In this document: one piece after another, positions 60,303-64,000 of the stretch
Layout of the letters: every line of letters starts with the position of its first letter
Numbering within the stretch: the first letter of the stretch is position 1
Assembly: GCF_002192415.1 (NCBI RefSeq)
Contig: NZ_CP021780.1
Location: forward strand, 4,154,001 to 4,218,000
Reading direction: 5' to 3'
Source of the DNA: Paenibacillus donghaensis
Lineage (GTDB): Bacteria; Bacillota; Bacilli; Paenibacillales; Paenibacillaceae
Length of the DNA: 64,000 nt
Notes under the pieces: model-generated
What the model saw: the letters and a program-made list of their open reading frames with translations, nothing else
What the model was told of the DNA's origin: nothing
Databases searched by the model: none
Translations under genes and position numbers: made by a program

Positions 60303-62219
60303 TCAATAGACATCACGCTGGTAGCGCTGTGCCTGTTGCATGTTCTCCAAATACTGCGCTGCTTCCTCGGCACTCACGCCGCCTTCCTCCTGGATCACGG
60401 TGACCAGCGCGCTGTGAACATCATGCGCCATATGCTTCTCATCTCCGCAGATGTACACATGGGCGCCGTCCTGCAGCCATTGGTACAGCTCACGGCTGTT
60501 CTCCAGAATGCGGTGCTGAACGTACACCTTCTCTTCCGTATCGCGGGAGAAAGCCACATCCAGCTTGCTGAGTACGCCGGCTTTCAGCATTCGCTGCCAG
60601 TCGGTCTGGTAGAGGAAATCCGTCACGAAATGACGGTCGCCATAGAACAGCCAGCTCGGTCCCTGGACTCCCAGCTCTTCCCGTTCCTCCAGGAAAGAGC
60701 GGAACGGGGCTACACCTGTACCCGGCCCAATCATAATAACAGGCACCTCGGGACTTGCCGGCAGCTTGAAGTTCGGATTGTGCTGGATGTAGATCGGCAG
60801 GCTGTCTCCGGGCTGAACCCGCTCTGCGCAGTGCACCGAGCATACGCCGTAGCGGTCGCGGCCATGAGCCTCATAACGCACGGCTCTGACAGTGAAATGC
60901 ACCTCTTCCGGATTGGCCTTGCAACTGCTGGCTATGGAATATAGCCTTGCCGGCAGCTTGCGCAGAATCGTTACCAGGCTGCTGGCGGGAACGTCCCAGG
61001 GAGCGAAATCCTGCAGCAGATCCAGCAGATCGCGTCCTTTGATATATTCCTTAAGCTCCTCCCTCGACTCCGGGGTCACCAGGCGCTGAAGTTCAGGTGC
61101 AATGTGAAGCTGCGCCGCCTGTTCCAGCAGCGGCTTGGTCAGGACCGTAATCTCATAGTGGTGAAGCAGCGCTTCCCGTAGGGAGCCTTCTTCGCCTTTC
61201 TTGTTCAGCGGGACGGTTTCCTGCGGATCCCAGCCCATAGCGAGAATGATATCCTCGACCAGCTGCGGATGATTCTGCGGGTATACCCCCAAGGAATCCC
61301 CCGGCTCAAAAGTCAGATTCGAGCCTTCCAGCGACAGCTCCAGATGCCGGGTCTCACGGTCTGATCCCCGGCCGTTCAGATTCAGATTCTCCAGCACCTC
61401 GGCCTGGAATGGATGGTTGCGGGAATACATTGATTCCGGGGATTCCGAATGCTCCGCAGCCTGTACCGTTTCGGCGGCTAGTAGGGAAGCGTCCAATCCG
61501 CCGCCGCTGAGGGCGCTGAGCACCTGGCTGAACCAGCCTTGAGCCGGTTCATCATAATCCAGATCGCAGTCTACGCGCGGACTTAGACGCTGTCCGCCCA
61601 GCTCCTCCAGCCGCTGGTCGAAGTCCTTGCCGGTCTGGCAGAAGAATTCATAAGAGGTGTCGCCCAGCGCCAGCACCGAGAATTTCAGGTGCGCAAGCTT
61701 GGGCGCTCTTTTGCTGTAGAGGAACTCGTGGAACGAACGCGCATTGTCCGGCGGTTCGCCTTCTCCGTGTGTGCTTGCCAGCAGCAGCAGATGCTCGACT
61801 TTCTTCAACGCATTAGGCTTGAAGCCGTTCATGGAAGCCGTTGTGACCTCGAATCCCAGCTCCTCCAGCTGGCGGGAGAGGCTGCCGGCCAAGCGCTGGC
61901 AGTTCCCGGTCTGGGAGCCGAACAATATGGTCACTTGGCGCGAGGCTGCAGGCAACGCCGCCTGATTCTGGGGGGCTGCCGGTTGTGGTGCAGCGGAGAC
62001 GGCTGCTGCCTCTGAGTCCTCTGCGCCTGGCAGAGCTGCGGTCCCTGCCGGGGCGCCTATGCCTGGAAGAGCTGCGGCTACAGCCGACTGACTCTGGACC
62101 GCGGCGAAATATCCGCTCAGCCAGACCTGCTGGTTCAGGGTTAAAGTGGGCAGAAGCTGGTTAAGCAGTTCAATCTGGCTCTCGCTAAAGGGACTGTTCG
62201 TTACTTGTAATTGCAACAA
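60303..62219 (-). CDS. cysJ: Sulfite reductase flavoprotein (alpha) subunit
   Basis: 638 residues from TTG 62219, after AGAGGTGG. Residues 1-45 form a helical lead, 45-95 an Ala/Pro-rich linker, 95-240 a flavodoxin domain ([49 protein letters not shown]). The FAD domain has [23 protein letters not shown]. The NADPH domain has [26 protein letters not shown] and [14 protein letters not shown]. It passes electrons from NADPH through FAD and FMN to CysI. Confidence 0.96.
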   Translation of the reverse strand: MLQLQVTNSPFSESQIELLNQLLPTLTLNQQVWLSGYFAAVQSQSAVAAALPGIGAPAGTAALPGAEDSEAAAVSAAPQPAAPQNQAALPAASRQVTILFGSQTGNCQRLAGSLSRQLEELGFEVTTASMNGFKPNALKKVEHLLLLASTHGEGEPPDNARSFHEFLYSKRAPKLAHLKFSVLALGDTSYEFFCQTGKDFDQRLEELGGQRLSPRVDCDLDYDEPAQGWFSQVLSALSGGGLDASLLAAETVQAAEHSESPESMYSRNHPFQAEVLENLNLNGRGSDRETRHLELSLEGSNLTFEPGDSLGVYPQNHPQLVEDIILAMGWDPQETVPLNKKGEEGSLREALLHHYEITVLTKPLLEQAAQLHIAPELQRLVTPESREELKEYIKGRDLLDLLQDFAPWDVPASSLVTILRKLPARLYSIASSCKANPEEVHFTVRAVRYEAHGRDRYGVCSVHCAERVQPGDSLPIYIQHNPNFKLPASPEVPVIMIGPGTGVAPFRSFLEEREELGVQGPSWLFYGDRHFVTDFLYQTDWQRMLKAGVLSKLDVAFSRDTEEKVYVQHRILENSRELYQWLQDGAHVYICGDEKHMAHDVHSALVTVIQEEGGVSAEEAAQYLENMQQAQRYQRDVY

Positions 62220-62571
62220 TATCCACCTCTTCTGAATAGTACTTCATTCTGTTGATATCCGTAATTCTGATCGTACTGCATAGCTGATAAGATAGGATGA
62301 TAGAGCAGCAACGGATCGACATGAGTTCAGGCTATCATAATTAATCGAAACCATCAACGAGTTCGGGATATCCTAATATTTTGTATATAATCTATATTAT
62401 GTAATATATGCACTATAAACGAGCTAATTCAGAGTAAATCACCCTGTTATGAGTAAGATCATCATTTATTATGATAACTTCTATTAGATAAAATGATATA
62501 ACTTTTGCAGAAAGTTGGCGCGGCAAAAACCCTTCCGGGATGATTCCACCCTGAAAAAGGTCGGATAAGGA
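62220..62571. promoter_or_regulatory. Upstream region of cysJI
   Basis: This 352-base gap has no gene. It is very AT-rich around 62,380-62,480 (many ATATTA/TAATAT segments) and holds the cysJ promoter on the minus strand. Sulfur genes in Bacillales are often controlled by CymR or CysL at such AT-rich sites, but no site was recognised with confidence. No riboswitch was seen. Confidence 0.35.
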
Positions 62572-63303
62572 CTAACCCTCGCCTTTCCGCACACAATAGC
62601 TTCTTAAGCCCTCTGCGCTAATCTCCAACCCATTCAGTTGATGGCCATAGGCGCAGCCCCCGTCGATTCCGATCTTGTCCCCCTCCGGGCTGAACCAGAT
62701 CTCAGCTGTGCCATGCAGGCTTTCGGTTGAGGTATGGCCGAAGACGACAGACTTGCCCGCGTCAGGCAGCGGCACCTGGAAGAACTTCTCCCTAATCCAG
62801 ATGAAATCGTATGGCGCTGTATTTCTCCAGTCGTCAAGGGATGGATCGATCCCCGCATGTACAAAAATATACGCCTCCGTCTCATGATACAACGGCAGAC
62901 TTCCCAGAAACTCCAGATGGTGCCCGTACTCCTGTTTCATTTTTGCTTTTACATCCATATATTCCTTCCAGCCAAACACGGGTCCGGCAAGCTCCGGCGC
63001 GCAATAGCTCATCAGGGTATGGAAACCTCCATTAGTCATCCAGTGCGTATCCAGCTTGTCATCCTCGTTCATCAGCGCATCATAAGCCATTTTGTCATGA
63101 TTGCCCCCCAGCACCACGGCTCCCCATTCCCGGCTAAGCTCCATTACCCGTTCCACAACCGCTCGGCTGTCCGGCCCCCGGTCCACGTAGTCACCGAGCA
63201 GAACAAGCTGGTCGTGTGGCGGATGGTAGCCCATCAGCTTCAGCAAAGCGTTAAATTCCTCAATACAGCCATGAATGTCACTGACTACTAATGTTCTGGT
63301 CAT
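62572..63303 (-). CDS. PPP-type metallophosphoesterase
   Basis: 243 residues, ATG 63303 after AAGGAGAACC. Motifs of the calcineurin-like phosphoprotein phosphatase family occur in order: VVSDIHGCIEEF, LLGDYVDRGPDSRAVVE, LGGNHDKMAYD, FVHAGIDPSLDDW, VFGHTSTES and IDGGCAYGHQL. Relatives act on phosphoproteins or dinucleoside tetraphosphates (PrpE/ApaH type); the substrate is not evident. Confidence 0.92.
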   Translation of the reverse strand: MTRTLVVSDIHGCIEEFNALLKLMGYHPPHDQLVLLGDYVDRGPDSRAVVERVMELSREWGAVVLGGNHDKMAYDALMNEDDKLDTHWMTNGGFHTLMSYCAPELAGPVFGWKEYMDVKAKMKQEYGHHLEFLGSLPLYHETEAYIFVHAGIDPSLDDWRNTAPYDFIWIREKFFQVPLPDAGKSVVFGHTSTESLHGTAEIWFSPEGDKIGIDGGCAYGHQLNGLEISAEGLRSYCVRKGEG

Positions 63304-63356
63304 AGGTTCTCCTTATGGCGTACTGCCGTGATGTTTGTAATCATGCTTGAACCGCC

Positions 63357-64000
63357 CTACAATACACCGTTCATTCCACCAAATATCAGACCAAAAACAT
63401 TAAAATAGATCATGATAAAAGATAATATAAGGGCTATAGGTAGAATGGACAAAAATTGCATTTTGTTTTTCGGAATGATAAGCAACAGAACAACGATCAT
63501 GATTAGATATATTCCCATAAGCAATGGAACTAAATAGTAATGAGTGTGAATGGGTAAGTAAGCGTTACGTAATTCAAACCCTTCTGACAGCAAGACTGTG
63601 ATTGGAAGGGCCGAAACAATATTAGAAAATAATCCATTTCCACGCGCATACCACATAATATAAGCACAAACAGGAGATACCACCGCGCATATACTCCAAA
63701 AAACTATGGCTCTCTCCGGGAAAAAATGTAGAAAAAGCACTGTGTAAGCATAGTAAACGGAAAGCATCGACCCAAAAAAGGCGAATATTTTTACAGCCGC
63801 TAATTTGGGCGAATAGCTGAAAACCGATAAAAGTGCTGCGACAAATACCCATATACCAAGACGTCCACCAATATTGTCAAATATCGGGTTGATATTCGGA
63901 TTGTCCACAAGTTTTGCTGCTAAACCCAAAATTACTCCGGTAATCATTGCATTTACTATTGAAAAAACTTTTTGTTTTGTAGTTGATTTGTTTGTAACTC
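63357..64000 (-). CDS. Polytopic membrane protein, 5' end beyond window
   Basis: The frame is open past ATG 63947 to the window edge; codons upstream read VTNKSTTKQKVFSIVNAM and look like a natural N-terminus, so the real start is just outside. At least six hydrophobic spans are visible (IWVFVAALLSVFSY, IFAFFGSMLSVYYAYTVLF, VFWSICAVVSPVCAYIMW, YLVPLLMGIYLIMIVVLLLI, ILPIALILSFIMIYFNVFGL). No family was recognised. Function unknown. Confidence 0.65.
   Translation of the reverse strand, partial: VTNKSTTKQKVFSIVNAMITGVILGLAAKLVDNPNINPIFDNIGGRLGIWVFVAALLSVFSYSPKLAAVKIFAFFGSMLSVYYAYTVLFLHFFPERAIVFWSICAVVSPVCAYIMWYARGNGLFSNIVSALPITVLLSEGFELRNAYLPIHTHYYLVPLLMGIYLIMIVVLLLIIPKNKMQFLSILPIALILSFIMIYFNVFGLIFGGMNGVL

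Noticed and set aside
62220..62571. SAM riboswitch or T-box upstream of cysJI
   Set aside because: No conserved S-box or T-box core was found in the AT-rich leader on the minus strand.
62572..63303. ApaH assignment for the phosphoesterase
   Set aside because: The motifs fit the whole PPP family, and nothing in the sequence selects dinucleoside tetraphosphates over phosphoproteins.

Overview
The window is one junction between an AT-rich temperate phage and the chromosome of a Gram-positive, spore-former-like bacterium, most likely Paenibacillus. Positions 1 to about 44,930 hold the late (tail, receptor-binding, lysis) part of an integrated long-tailed phage that ends with a large serine integrase. 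From about 44,935 to 64,000 the DNA is clearly more GC-rich and carries ordinary chromosomal genes. The host guess rests on gene content and style (strong GGAGG ribosome sites, many TTG/GTG starts, a SpoIIE-type phosphatase operon, cysJI) and is inference. The phage layout (serine integrase, a tyrosine-recombinase-like gene in the tail module, a giant tape measure with a peptidoglycan hydrolase domain) recalls the SPbeta group.

Phage, left to right. 1-2,300: end of the head-tail connector block and the probable tail tube gene. 2,382-3,488: a stand-alone EDxHD-type homing endonuclease broken by one in-frame stop. 3,513-5,302: two glycosyltransferases. 5,319-7,791: tail assembly genes and a tyrosine recombinase-like protein. 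7,859-16,492: the tape measure gene, split by a 1.4 kb group I intron that carries its own endonuclease; spliced, it encodes about 2,409 residues. 16,544-20,971: a large tail protein with internal duplications. 21,000-25,750: an accessory/regulatory island with a secreted ankyrin-repeat protein, two Bro-N-type antirepressors, a Cro-like repressor with matching operators, an endonuclease remnant, a zinc-ribbon membrane protein and a MazF/PemK-like pair. 25,765-29,354: baseplate genes (PAAR-like tip, distal tail protein, fibres). 29,385-30,274: a tail gene interrupted near its 3' end by a second group I intron that has no ORF. 30,368-41,454: a run of receptor-binding proteins built from lectin-like domains (discoidin/F5-8C, SPRY, DNRLRE-like, beta repeats), several separated by terminators. 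41,508-43,270: holin, C39-type endolysin, second holin. 43,398-44,882: integrase.

The phage sits in the 3' end of a PhnB/VOC-family gene, which it truncates; the integrase lies directly downstream of the host gene on the same strand. Beyond it are a DJ-1-like gene that lacks its start, an LLM flavin oxidoreductase, a repeat-rich spacer, a TetR regulator with palindromic operators facing a decayed hydrolase, a histidine kinase cut off by the same deletion that destroyed the hydrolase, its response regulator, asparaginase, a CBS protein, and a minus-strand signalling operon (PAS-SpoIIE phosphatase, RsbW-like kinase, chemoreceptor, STAS protein). The window closes with methionine aminopeptidase, sulfite reductase cysJI, a metallophosphoesterase and a partial membrane protein.

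The two group I introns are supported by pairing of the exon end with an internal guide, P7/P8 stems, and restored reading frames. All functions were assigned by reading the sequence; no database search was run.
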